A model generated the notes under the pieces. That model was not told where the DNA came from. It saw only the letters and a list, made by a program, of their open reading frames with translations, and made no database searches. Made by a program: the position numbers and the translations under genes. From Nereocystis luetkeana (Eukaryota; Sar; Phaeophyceae; Laminariales; Laminariaceae), in contig JARUPZ010000013.1 of NCBI GenBank assembly GCA_031213475.1, forward strand, positions 2,441,231-2,505,230: a stretch of 64,000 bases of DNA, written 5' to 3'. Below, piece by piece: positions 41,431 through 54,600 of the stretch. The first letter of the stretch is position 1; every line of letters starts with the position of its first letter.

Positions 41431-44400
41431 GCGTTGGATTGGTCATCGAGCCAAGAAACTAACGAGAATCCTCAAACGCCACTTATGGGTCGGATATTAA
41501 GTTGTTCAAGTACAGTAAGGAGTGAGGAACCCCATGAAAACTACCAGGTGGGTTATAAATTTGATGCTGCCCCTCCCCACAGCGCGAGTCAGTACCAGGG
41601 CGCTATCGAGAATGGAGACACATGGCTGAGGGTATACTGGAAGTTGATGGACACATGCCCGATCGGGGTGTGCAATCCATGCGCGATGTCTTTTGGATTG
41701 AGCTCAGGCTGCTGCAGGGGTCAACAAAGGGCACTATGAAAGAAAACAAGGCTGTTGTCATACGTAGGAGACTTGGGTTTGAAAACTTGACCGAACACTC
41801 CGTTATATACTAATAATAGTCTGTAATGACCGAAAGAGGCCTTGTCGCGTCCAGAACGACCGGTTTCCTGTGCTACACAGTATGTTTGGGGACGAGGGGG
41901 AGGAAAAAATGGAGATGTTAAAGGGTCAAGTCAGGATGGCCCGATCGGACCCGTGAAATTTCGGAAAGCTCTAGACCCGACCAGACCCCCGACCCAACCG
42001 GACCCAACCCGACGCGGATTGGGTCTCTTAGCCGTGAAGAGCGCTGGACAAAGCATGCCGTTGGATTTGCTGAAGCCACGGGACGCACGACGTATGTGTA
42101 GGGTGTCTTGGGTAACTGTACGATATAACAGTAGTAGTACATCCGAGGGCAACGGAGGGAACCAAACTTCTTTCTCTGCTAACCCTCTTGGGACCTCAGA
42201 GAGAGAGAATATTGTCGAACCTGAAGTGGCGACTACAGCGACAGCCCTTGCGCGACTGGAGGAGGATAGAAACCGGTGCCGGAGTTACAATGGTTGAATG
42301 TTAGGAGGCGTACGGCACGGGTGCCAACGTGACCCTACCTAAGTTTCTGCGCGCTCATGCTGCTCGCACGTTGTCGATACCACCAGACTTCAGCGTTGTT
42401 TGGGCCACTATTTCGAGGTCTCAACGAGGTTCATTCGGACACAAAATCGAACGCGCATGAGCGTGGCTGACGCGCTGACGGTGTGTTGGGAGAGCCGCCG
42501 CCGCGGTGATGATAGTCTCAGAAACATGCACAAGGTGCTGCAGTGCGAAACTCACTCGGGAATTTGGGGTTGTATGCGTGCTCATGTCATCATGCATGGC
42601 CGTAGTCGTGTGTACGACCCTGCAGTCGGCAAGTGGTGGGGGAGGACTACGTGCTGCGCCACATATATCTCATCCTTTGCCGTCGTGCGAGTATTCACAG
42701 CGGTGCCGACAATTGAGCGAGGGCGAGAGCGGACATACTGTTGAAGGAGAGCCGCGGTTTGAACTCTTGACGGAACGGACCGCCCGCGGCACTAAACAGA
42801 GCATCTTAACGCCAAAAGAGGTCTTGGTGCGAGCCATAGAAAGGCGATTCTCGTGATACATACGGGGGCAACACAATAACCAGAGCCAAACATATTGAGT
42901 AAACCTATGGGGATATATATTTTTTTGGTCCATTGGGGGTTGCTATGCCCACCCCCATGATAGCATATTCGGGCAGCGATAATGTAGCATAGGGCTGTGT
43001 ACCCTGGATAGTGCGAGAACGGTTGAGCAGGAAGGGGCATCCCTGCACTTACAGCTTTGGGTGCGCCCCCGATAGGGCAGGGCAGGATTATGTATGCCGT
43101 GCCGTGGCGTGGGCTGGGAAGCTATTGTAGCATCGACAGGCCGCCGGGCAGAAGGCTGCGTATGTTCATTATGGGCGATGTTTGCAACGCTCTTCTTCTT
43201 TGCGCATAGGAAATATGATACGCGGGGGCCGTCACAAGTTATTGCGCCTTTTTCGTGCTGGGGGTGCTCTGATGGCAGGTTTATTGTCACCGTGAGCGGT
43301 TGCGCCTTGGCCGTTCGCGCAAGGGTCTCTCAGGGTTCTACTCCGGTTGGCAAATTGGAACGCCGATTGACTTGTTTTGGCGGCATAATGTACAAGTATT
43401 GTTTGTATCTTGAACGGCTGCCATGCTTTGGCCGGGCCTGAGCAGTTATTTGTTCAGAAACATGGTGTTACGGCGAACAACTTTGATTCAAGTGTTTTCC
43501 AGCGGAGCGCACATCTTACATTATCTTTCCTGTTGGTTGTCCTTGCTGCCGAATGAAAAAAGAAATAAAACCCGGTTGACTTGACACCAACCTGTAGTGC
43601 CTATTTTGTATTCGATGAAACATAAAGGTCGGCGACCATGCACACTATTCACGCTCCGGGTGGTCAGGGTGATATAATATATTTGTTAGATAAATACATT
43701 AGACGATCTTTCCCCTTGATCGTGCGGCCCCATACTTGGTCCTCTCCAGTGGGCATCGGCGCCCCGCGAGCCTTTGATTCTCCAAGCTGAAGCCATTGCT
43801 CACTGCTACACGGGAAACGTATACCTGTTATAGTATCAAGACTAGACCTCTTCCCCCCAGCGAGGGTACTGTGTTCGTTGGGCGTTTCCATACAACTCGA
43901 GTTTTTAGGGTGGGCTGGGTCCAGGGAAGTATCTGGGAGGTCGCCTTCTACCCGCGCAGCCCTCCTCCACCTGGGGTGCCACCCCCTCGGCAAGAGGGTG
44001 GAGGGTCTACATGAACATGCTTTACAATGTACTACATTGGATGCTATTGAGTACCCCGATCAACATAATACTCCCACAATAGACCCAGTATGCCAACGAG
44101 ACGCGACACACTGCAGCTGTTAAGCGGGAGCAGTCTCTGGTGGCAACGTTCGTAGTACCGATCTTAGAATGTTCTCTGAATAGTATCGGACATGTTGTCT
44201 TCACCAACTGTATCAATCACATCTACCATCAACCGGTATGCGGTTCTCTATTTCAAGAACATCACAGCTACAGCAGTAGTCGTCAACGGCTCATAGACCG
44301 TCACCGGCCCTCGAGCGCATAGTATAGATAGATAGATGGCGGTCGATCATCGTGCACCCCTCAGCATTCTGTGCTCACTCCCAGTTGACGTTTTCTGACA

Positions 44401-45025
44401 CTGCTTTTTTACTTACGAGTCTTTCCCTTGTCGACTTTCGCGTCTAGATACATCCGAGGTATATACATAGTATACTGCACGAGGTATACACGACCACCCG
44501 ATATTAGTGGATTGTTTCCCCCCCATCATTTCTAGGGTTTCGTAATCGCGAAGTGTTTTAACCTCGAAGCTTTACCTCTGTTTTTGTTCCAAATGTGTGA
44601 ATTTGAACTTTTCATGATATTTCAGGGTCTGCTAAACATTTTATGTCGTGACATAACGCCTCCGTATCTTGATACAATTTCCTCAAATCTCAATTTTAGG
44701 AAATTAATTGTGGATAAAAAGCTCTCCGGCAATAACACCCGTAGTAGGGTATCATCAAGCAACGTCCGGCTTGGCAACCGCCGTACCTTCTCACCGCACA
44801 GGGCACTGCCGACGATGGTGATTCTTGCCGCCTCCTACAACACCATATCTTCATCGGTCTACTGCGTATAGTACGAGGTACCTGATACACGCAAAATTCA
44901 GCAGGTTATGAGCCTCGTTGGAATATTTACAGTATTCTGAGGCCAAGGAGGGATGCGTGAGGGGTTAAACGAACTCATGGTATATGTGTGGAAATTAAAC
45001 GAACTTACAAAGGCAATATTTCCAG
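41431..45025. other. Region with repeats and no supported gene
   Basis: Includes a possible plus-strand exon at 41592-41813 (QRESVPGRYREW, then MRDVFWIELRLLQ, after a cttccccacag), a repeat E copy (42235-42395), an inverted repeat D fragment (42580-42620) and a family C MITE (42858-42965). Short frames on both strands near 43660-44010 are not recognisable. Confidence 0.35.
42858..42965. mobile_element. MITE family C, copy 4 (diverged)
   Basis: CAGAGCCAAACATATTGAGT on the left and GTCCATTGGGGGTTGCTATG on the right, with the same poly-T centre as the other copies. Confidence 0.55.
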
Positions 45026-45113
45026 CTTCGAGAAGCCATTCAAGGTCCAGGCGCTCGGCGAAATCATCAAAACCTTCGACGAGAGGCAACCCAGGGGTAC
45101 AAACGAGGCTTGA
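45026..45113 (+). other. Possible terminal exon fragment
   Basis: After atatttccag the plus strand reads FEKPFKVQALGEIIKTFDER and a few more residues to a TGA at 45111. The composition looks like protein, but no family or upstream exon was found. Confidence 0.2.
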
Positions 45114-45689
45114 CGCACTGACTCAAGAATATCACTGCGTCTTATAATAGACATGTACTTGGCACACCTATCTCATCGGCCATTCTTACCCGTATCGAAG
45201 GAGGACTGTTCTGTTCTCCTAATATTTCCCATAATTGTATTTCGATCATTTTTAGTTTCCATATATATATATATATTTGTTGTTTACAAAAATTGGAACG
45301 CTGCCCTGACGTTTTGTCCTCCGTCAAATTTCCGTATTTTGATTTTTGTTTCCTTGTTTTTTGTGTTTTTTTTTTTACTTTTATTGGAAAAAGAAGGGGA
45401 ACTTATTTAATAGGAGAAAATGCTTGATAATCCTAGCGGCCTTATATCTGGTCTCATACACAAAGCCTAAAGCAAACCGGCGATCAGACTTTGATTTGCG
45501 ATCAATACTCCCCAGACTCCGTGAGAAGGCGTAACGAGGACATACCCGCACGACTGACTGTGGAAGCGATCGAGGGAGAACACCAAATCGCGGGGCACCA
45601 CAGACAGCCAGGCTGGACCAGGAAAACCCGGCACAACGAGCAGCGTCGGGAGACCTTTTCGAAGATGATGGTGACACACCGACAACTAT

Positions 45690-45800
45690 TTCGGGGGGCC
45701 ATATTACATACCTGGTAGAACCTACGGTACACACAGAGACCTATATATATTCCTATTTTTACTGCCAATATTTGGTCCTACTTACTATGGTACCCCATAA
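45690..45800. mobile_element. MITE family A, degenerate copy
   Basis: The left end is decayed (GGGGGGCCATATTACATACC) and the right half intact (CCAATATTTGGTCCTACTTA then CTATGGTACCCCATAAT). Confidence 0.6.
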
Positions 45801-46675
45801 TAGTGGGGACAAGAAGACGAGTGCGCATTCTATATATATGTTGGGAGATTAGGATGCTGTTGTCATGGTATCCCCGTTGCTGTGCAAGTTGTGCAAGTGT
45901 GGGTGTGGGTTGGTTGTGAAGCACCGTATCTGCGATCCATTTATTTCTCAGAATTTCCTGGATGGATTTTGTACCCTTCTCATTTTCTTTGCAGCGGCAA
46001 ACACATCCGGTCAAGGTGGGCTTGTGTCATGGTATCCCATTTTCCCCTGTATTATTTTCGAGGCGCTACTAATTTATGTTCCTCTTGAAGCTCAGAAGCT
46101 CTGGAGAGGCAAGGAACCGCTCTTGCGAACACGTGTAAGTGATCGAAAGTAACTAGAGTGTACCTAACCCGTCGTCGGACTTGCCCTACACTACTACCTA
46201 ATCTAGTTAGTGCTGATACCGTGGCCGCAAGGCCACGTACCTTCACACTGCTGCTGTGTGTGGCGCTGGAGAAAGTCAAGTAAAAACAAAAAATGTTCTT
46301 GATTTTGGTAGATATGAAGCTTTGCCTTTTACTAGCTCTGCATTGTTGTTTATGAATATATAGTGAACGGTATCTGAGCTTAATTTCGAGTAACCTATCC
46401 TGAAAACGGGAGTGCGTCCCCACACACAGGAGATACACCCCTTGAGTACGGCAGTCTCGTTTTGGGAATAAACCATCCATATTCTAAATATTGCGCTTTG
46501 CCCTCAAAACGGGATAATGGCAGTCCTACAACAACGCCACAACTCCTATGATATCGATATAAAATAGGTGTACGTCGTTTGTCAATTATACTTTACTGTG
46601 CACTATGTCTTACACATAAACAACATGTCGAAGAACAACGCGATGGGGAGGGGGGAATTGGTCAGGAATAGCGCG

Positions 46676-46696
46676 ACAGCAGCAACAGCAGCAACA

Positions 46697-46730
<34 letters not shown>
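46676..46730. repeat. CAG/CAA microsatellite
   Basis: (CAGCAA)n followed by about ten CAG units, intergenic as far as can be seen. Confidence 0.9.
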
Positions 46731-46731
<1 letters not shown>

Positions 46732-49666
46732 GCCTCCCATCAACATTGTTTACATGTAGCATTTTCAAAACAGACAACCGTCGAGAAATTACTCAATGAC
46801 AGTACAACTCAAGTCGATATTTTCATCGTCAAGAAGAAGAATACCTGGTGCTTCCACCTCCCGGGAGTTTGCCCGCCACACGGGCAAACGGGTAAACTTG
46901 TAATTCCATTTTTTCACCCGAACCCGGACTATTCTGTCCGCACACACCCCGGTCAACATGTCGTTGTTATTGCTTCTGTTGCGAACTGTTTGCCGGAGTC
47001 GACATCTATCTACTTACCCACGAGCTAAATATATGTATGTCGCGATCACCTGTCTATCTGTCGGTCTGTCTGTGTCTGTCTGTGCGTGTGTGTATTTGTC
47101 ACATAGTTGTTCGCCAGCTCAACACGCGTGGGGTGTATACCGAGCGATCTTCTGGGCAAGCCGTGATTACACGGCGTCCACCCTTCTTGGACACAGCGCT
47201 TGTTGCGCGAAGGTACAATCTTGCGATACATGTATGAGAATAAACCCGACTGTTTTTTGTAAACTTGTATCCGTACAAGTATTATTAGACGAAAGCGACC
47301 AAGCAGAATACGTAGGAAATATGAAGAAATCGTACAAGAGTATCACAGCAAGGTATGGCGAACCTTAGAAGGACATTCATCCTGTCTTTCAGCCTCGGGC
47401 GGGCATTACTCGCGTGCGGTTTTTTCTCCTGTGCTGTGCCTAAGCCAGTTGCGCGGCGCCGAACCCATGCTGCGATTGACTTAGTTCCTCCACAATTTTA
47501 CTATATATATGTCAGAGACACTACCACTCTACGTGAAATATTCTGTGACTTCATTACCGCAATGATTCTCCCCGTCACCTCGTCCTGCTTGAGCAGACTT
47601 TCCTCATCAGACGATGCCCACCCCGTGCAATTGCAACCAACACCCCCCCCAATGGAGGGTGCTCGTGCGCCATACCAATTCTGATCAAACCACACTTGAT
47701 CAAATCACTGCTCCTGTCGTCGACCGGCTGCTCGTAGCAACCACCTACACTTTCTACAGTGCCGATTCGTCACTGGGATAGCCGAACTAGTTGAACAACG
47801 AAACATACAACCATGTATCTAAACGACCCGGAAGTGAAATAGTTATTTAAAAAAAAACTATTATTGTGAAGGGCTTGAGATTTCGTTCCAAGAACAGCCG
47901 CGGCTGCGCACTCATATCATTGCCCAGCTCATGGCGCAGTAGGAGGTTTCATGCTCAATTGCGTGCGGTACGGGAGTCAACCGCTTGGAGCCGTTTGGGG
48001 GAAAATGTGGATGGCCTGGTATTGTAGACACTGAAAAGGGGTGAAGGACGGACACAAACCGTGCTACTGTTGTAAGTAAATCTATCATAGAAAATTGCCC
48101 GAAGATGTAATGTTACCCCCTTTTCTGGAACCGGCTCGTATTCGGTCTTTTGATGCTTTTGAGATTCGCAACATACTGCTGGTTCGGGTATACGAAATGT
48201 CATCCCGGGATACGCTGCTCCAACAAAACAGTTTCATGTCCGGTTGTACTTGAAACCTTGAGTGGGGTACGCAGCCACTCACGACTGTGACCCGAGTCGC
48301 ATGAACGCGGATGTGAAACAATGACATCGCACCCTTAGCACTATAAATTGTCGACCACACTCTCCAGCGTTTGGTGTGGTTGCACAACCTGGGTCCCCGA
48401 AGGGTTGGCATAATTGGAGGGCTTTACCGCGCCCACTGCATGAGACAAAACTAACGGATCAAGATCGATGGTGGTGGTGCAGTGATACTTTCCCCCCTCC
48501 CGCGCATTACTATTAATACAGTAACCGACTTCAAAAACCCGTAGGCACACGCAACACGGGAGTCGGTAGTCGACCGAAAAGGTACACGAGTGTTCACGAC
48601 CGCATACCCAAGAAATTAACTAAATACATATTTGCATACACATGGCACCGTGAGCTATACTCGCCATCCAGAACAAAACAATAGTAAACATCAAATACAA
48701 CGGTCCTCTCTGGTAACCCAACGTCGTCAAAGACAATCCCTTAAAGTTGACCCCCAGTCGGAAAGCCTTAAAAACGACTATCAAACCCGATGGTTCCTAA
48801 GCCCCCCCCCCCCCAACCCCCGCAATCCAGGTTATCCCCAATCGCAAGCCACCTCTTTATGCAGAAACCCCGGTCACTTGTGAAGGCGCCCCCCTTCTGG
48901 TAGGCTAACGAACCCCCGCTGCAGCGCTGCTACGAATATTCTTGGTCGGTTTCCACGTCTCCCCGTGTCCCAAATTGTCCCTGAACGCAAGGGTCGTCCT
49001 TAGACAGTTGGGCGCGGAGATGTATGTATGTGTATATCAATAGGCACAGTAGTAGGAGCCTGGTCAGTAAGAACCAACCCCCCCCCCTCTCCTTGGCCAA
49101 CACACCGTTGCATGTCTCAATTATTACTGGGCACCTAGCGTTTGCTGTCCAACTCCGTAGCGTCGTGGACACACACACAAGACGAGTGGCTACGCGAGGC
49201 AATGAAACACCCAAAAGCAACAGCAGCATATCCACAAAAAACTTAGCAAAACTGAGTATCCCACCCCCAAGAAAAATCCAAAGGAGAAATATACCTGGTA
49301 TCTGGCAGTTGGAATGCCTCGATATTCTACAGTACGTATACACTGGTACATCGCGTAAGTTTACGTGCTATTCCGACGAAGTGGGTGGCCTCCAGTCAGT
49401 ACTACCAAAAAAAAAAAATCGCGCACCCACAGGTACGCTGTAGATCTAGCCGATACTTCTCATATTCGTTCGCTATGATGCGACAGACCGGATGAGAGAG
49501 TTAAAACAAAATTTCTCCGTGTGTATGAGCATCGGAGGAATGCCTTCTGTATGTACTACTGAAGTGTAGGATATACCGGTAGGATTTTTAAAGCTAGATA
49601 TGATACCGATGAAGTACGGTACTTCGATTAATGATACATAGAAGCTCTCGTTAAGCATCAACGTAA

Positions 49667-49780
49667 TAACACCCGGGGGACGACAGGGGGTGTAGGGGGA
49701 AACACTACGATATATATATCAAAATAATAACACGCGGGGGGATGACAGGGGGTGGGGGGGGGAAACACTACGACATATCG
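49667..49780. repeat. G-rich tandem duplication
   Basis: Two copies of AATAACAC(C/G)CGGGGG ... GACAGGGGGTG ... GGGAAACACTACGA, about 68 bases apart. It has several G runs that could form a quadruplex. Confidence 0.7.
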
Positions 49781-50149
49781 CAGTGTCGATATTTCGGCAT
49801 ATCAAAACTTTCGATACGATCCAGCAGTATCCAACTCTAGCGAGTACCCACACAGAGAGCAAGCGTACGGCTATGGCGCCCCTTCGCGCTATCCCTTGTA
49901 TTTGGTGCGGAACAACCGGTGCTGCTCGGGGTTGACAATAAGGAATGCTCTGACCCGCCGTGCGTTTGAGGGCACTGGTATTGCAAAATAAAACTACGCT
50001 GGAGACGGCCGTTTGGCCCTTTGACTGACCGCCCCAGCACTTTAACTAGTACGACAAGTCCATCAGAGTGCTTTGACGGGCGGACCCCCAAACACCGGTG
50101 TCTTGCGGATGACACCTATCTCACGCCGCAAGCGAGCGGCTTGGATGTA

Positions 50150-50190
50150 TCATTCCCCGGTGCCGCGGCAGATCTGACCCAGCCCGAAGT
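50150..50190 (-). CDS. Terminal mini-exon: truncated fifth module
   Basis: The acceptor is tctcgacag/ac, in phase with exon 51412-52023. It reads YFGLGQICRGTGE and then TGA at 50150-50152. It is clearly a copy of the module start in which the first CGEC has become TGE-stop. Confidence 0.65.
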
Positions 50191-51569
50191 CTGTCGAGAA
50201 GAAACGTTCGAACATCATCAAAAGGAAAGGGCGGTGATTGGGTGGCGAAGGTCATATCCTTGACTGATGATGAGCTGTTGTTGTTTAGACAACATAACAA
50301 ACATGTGGCAGCGGGGGCGGTTCACGACATGTTTCCTGGCGGTACGGAGCATGGTCGCATCAGTGCGCGTTTCTGATGCTTAAAAAACGTATTGTTGAAC
50401 AAACAACGCTGCTCGTACTGCAGTATTTACGCATGTACTTCAAAGCAGCAGTCGTGACTTTACACAGCTACACATGGCTATGTATTCAGGAGGACTGCAA
50501 GCACACACGCCAAGCGTGCACCTTGTCACCTTCACGCCCGACGTTTGACAATGCTCAACGTGTCAAATAGTGCTCACGCGACCGGTGCCGAGATAGGGGT
50601 GTTACAGGTTTTGGAAAGAGCCATCCCGCGGTAGGGGTGCACTAGACGTTCCTTAGCCCCTCACATTAGGAGCTCAACATCTCACCCGATACAATACTAC
50701 GAAGAACGTTGTTCGCGCCACCCGACCGGCACTTCTATGCGCTAGTCCTATTACGGGGGACCATAGTTAACAGGACCAAATATTGTTATCAAAAATGCTT
50801 AAATATATAGGTTTTTATGTATACCATAGGTCCTATTAACTATGGCCCCCCGTAATATTAATAGAACGAATGTACAAGTAACGTTTCCGTCCTAACTGCT
50901 GGTTCCTCACTTACTTGGGGAACTCAATCGGTCAGAAACCTTTGGCCCAAAAAATGTAAGCCTTACCGTGGGGTGACTCGAAAAACGGATCTGACGAGGA
51001 GTAGTCCAATAGCATACTGTTAAAGCCCCTTCCATATGTTTTACAACGCTAGTCATCGTTTACCTAGCGCCGTAGCACTGTCGTTGTTCTTAGGGTTCAG
51101 CGTGTACGCAATACTTCTCAACATTCGTTTCTTGGCTGAGATATTCAATAGAGACAATAAAGCGAGGAGCCTCAAAGCAAGGATGCGCCCTCTAGAGGTT
51201 GCATGCATCAAGAAGCACACACATACACCTGCCACTCAACGTGTCAGGGGAAACGGCAAACAACGCGGCCCGAAGAATCCACATCGTGGCGACTGACATC
51301 CTGACCCACAGATGGTCACTTGTCATATGTTTTGAAAATACACCCACACGGAAACAGACCAAGGCAATATGATACTTTGAAGCCCCCGTCACGCAAAACA
51401 CGTGAACTCACAGTTACAGTGAAGAGGGTCGGAAACGCCGTCCAAGCACGTCGGGTCGCAGACGATCACCTTACCAACGTCGTCGTCGTATTTTTCCAGA
51501 GCCTCAATCTGAGCATCGGTCAGGTCTTCGCAGGCAGAGCAGTCAAATCCACTGCTTTCATCATCATCG

Positions 51570-51604
<35 letters not shown>

Positions 51605-54600
51605 GTTGTTCTGAGGTCCGGTTGCATTAGTAGGGGGAGGAGTTCTAGCAGAGGTGGCGTCGTCATCAGCGCTAGTAGTGCGAGTCGCAGCAGGTGACTG
51701 GGTGCTGACCACAACAGATGCCGGCGTGGGGGAAGGAGTCCCAGTAGGGGTGGCGTCGTCTTCAGTGCTAGTGCTAATCGCCACGGGCGACGGGGTTCTG
51801 TCCCCAGTAGGGGCGGGGGCAGGTACCGAGATGGGAGAAGGAGTTCTAGTAGGGGTGGACGCAGGTATCGAGGTAGGGGAAGGAGTGCCATCAGATGGGA
51901 TGGGGACACCGGCAGGAGCGTCGGTGAGTTCCAGGGCTGGGGCAGGTGTGCCGGATGGGACAGGGCAAGCCTCGCAAGAAGAGCATTCGCCGCAGCCGCG
52001 ACATATCTGGCTCAGACCGAAGTCTGTGGCACGGCGGATCGAAAGTTGAGAGTGGCAATATCGAGGCAGCCGGGGGGGATGGCGCAAATTCAGAATTTCC
52101 GAATACCCTTGAGGGCCAAATGTGGATGGATGGCAAACGTTTCATCGGGCAGCAGTTTGAGCACTGCGTCGGGTAACAAATACTTTCATCTGATAGCGCA
52201 AATCAATTGTTTTCCGTCCATTTCTTTCTGGACAGTGTGAGTGTGTATGACCGCACAGTACTACTGTAGTGCAGTCTCCCGAACAGTTTTCATACATACA
52301 TAAAACGGGCTGCCCGAAAGGTACACAACATACTCGACAAAGCACGAGCTATGATTTGCACAGCAAAACCTCGACCAGTTTACGGCAGCGAAATATCACG
52401 GAAACAAGTATCGAATGCACAACTTACAGTTGCAGTGCGTGGGATCGGAAACGCCATCCAGGCAAGTCGGGTCGCAGACGATCTGCTTGCCGCCGTTGTC
52501 GTACGCAGCCAGCGCCTTGACTTGAGCGTCGGTGAGGTCCTCGCAGGGTGAGCAATCCAAGTCGCTTTCCTCATCATCATCACCACCATCGTGATCATCA
52601 TTACCGCCATCATCAGCGTCGTCAACACTGGTATCAAAAGTTGTCACAGGCGACGGGGTGCCTACCGGAAACGGTACCAGGGCAGGGGAGGGAGTCCCAG
52701 CAGAAGAGGGAACAAGTACCGAGGTGGGAGAAGCGGTTCCAGTAGGAGAGGGAACAGGTGCCACGGTAGGGGAAGGAGTCCCAGTAGGAGAGATAACAGG
52801 TGCCTCGGTGGGGGAAGGAGTTCCAGCACGAGTGGGAGCTGGTACTGAGGTGGGGGAAGGAATTCCAGCACGAGTGGGAGCAGGTACTGAGGTAGGGGAA
52901 GGGGTATCACGAGTGGGAGCAGCTGCTGAGGTGGGAGGAGGGGTATCGCGAGGAAGAGTAGGCACGGAAGTGGGCGAAGGGGTTCTAGTAGTAGTAGTGG
53001 TGGGAGCGGGCACCGAGTCGGGGGAAGAAGTTCCAGTAGGGATGGAGCTGCTGACGGGAGCCTCGGTGTTCCCCGGGGATGGGACAGGTGTGCCGGATGG
53101 GGAAGGACAAAGTTCACAAGCTGAGCATTCCCCGCAGCCGCGACATATCTGCCCCAGCCCAAAGTCTGTCAAATGAGAGGCCAAATACAGTAGGGGCATT
53201 GACAAAAGTGGAGGCAGCCAGCGGAAGGTTGATTAGCAAAGCGAAGATAGATTACTGTACGTTGTACAAGGAGCTTCGCTCCGCGGTCGGCCCACGCCGC
53301 CCGCTACGCTCGCTCAGGAAAGAAAAAGTGCACGACATTATACGAAGCGGACAGAGGTCTATGATTGAATATATATTTTCTAATGATTGTAGTTGCAAAC
53401 TGGCGGCATGATAATGCCAAGTGCCTCACTGCCATGCTTCAGGAAAAAACAGCTCGGACGCCACATACGCTTCGAGTCGCGGGCGATTCCGCTCGCTACG
53501 CTCGTTCACATGCCGCACATACGTACATACCCCAGGTAGGGTCGCCCTTTTCTTCTTTTGATATGCTTGCTGTACGTACGAAAGAGAAAGCACAGCACAG
53601 CAGCACCGCAAAAAAACATGAAAATTAAATCGTTTTTTTTTTAAGAAAACAAAATCTCCGTCCCCTCATGTAATAGAGTTCTGTCTGATTGGAGCACCTT
53701 GCACCGGTCAAAAGTGCGAACAATCCAACAGCAGGGCTTCCTTCTCAGCCTCGTACGCCGCCCGCCCCTCTCGCGACCACCTCACCACCGATTCGGTCCG
53801 GGTAAAGCTTTCCTCACTCTCTGTCACAGTGAGCCCCGTCGCCCGCTTCGCGTGAAACCCGATGCTCACCGTGGCCGTCGTTCACCAGCTTGACAAAGCT
53901 GGTGCTCAGACTGCGTAGCTCTCTTTTTGAATGTCAGCTTGGTCCAAAAAGTAAACACGTCTTGAATACAATCTTGCAAACCCGAACGACCCTGACAGAC
54001 TCGTACATACTCCATTCAAAATCACAAATCGAGGCCAGACAGAGCCCATTCATGCATCCCTCGTGTCTCGAGGCACACGCGACGCCTAGCCACGAAAACG
54101 GCGACCACGCTCGTTGCAACCCCTCCTTTACCCGCCAGCACCCGCTGACACCCGCGACGACGCCGGGATCGCCCGCGGTGCCGTGCTCCGAGTACACGCA
54201 CGCACATGAAACGAAAGAAGGAAACATGACAAAAAAACCCCCCCGAAAGGGCCGAGAGAAATGGAGAAAACAGAGAACAAAGAACCGCTGGAAAGGTCCG
54301 GCCAGCAATAACGGGAGGCGATTTCCCAGTGGGAGCTCTTGAGAGGCCAGGGATGCACCAACCGAGCATGCTCAGAGAGTGAGATATCTGAAAGCAGTTG
54401 TATTCTTTACAGCAGCAGCTCCAGCGTTAAAAATGTATTTGATCGTTTTCTCGCCGTCCGTTCATGTCTTCGCCCCTTTTGCTGCTGCTCCCTCCTAGTC
54501 GTGTTCCAGGTCCGGGGTCTCCTAGTAGTCTCTTTTACTGTACGTAGCGCCACCTCACCGAGCAACCCAGACCAGGAGCAATTGCTGTCCGACAGCGGTT

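Larger units (their letters stand above)
45114..50149. other. Region with repeats and no supported gene
   Basis: Contains a degenerate family A MITE (about 45690-45800), a family B remnant (46385-46545), a CAG/CAA run (46676-46730) and a G-rich tandem duplication (49667-49780). A plus-strand open stretch at 47249-47368 (LLDESDQAEYVGNMKKSYKS to a TAG) might be an exon end. Nothing else is supported. Confidence 0.35.

Noticed and set aside
38695..45113. A dsRBD exon completing Dicer
   Set aside because: I searched by eye for the dsRBD pattern (P...Y, then G.G.SKK.AK..AA); none of the short open stretches fits.
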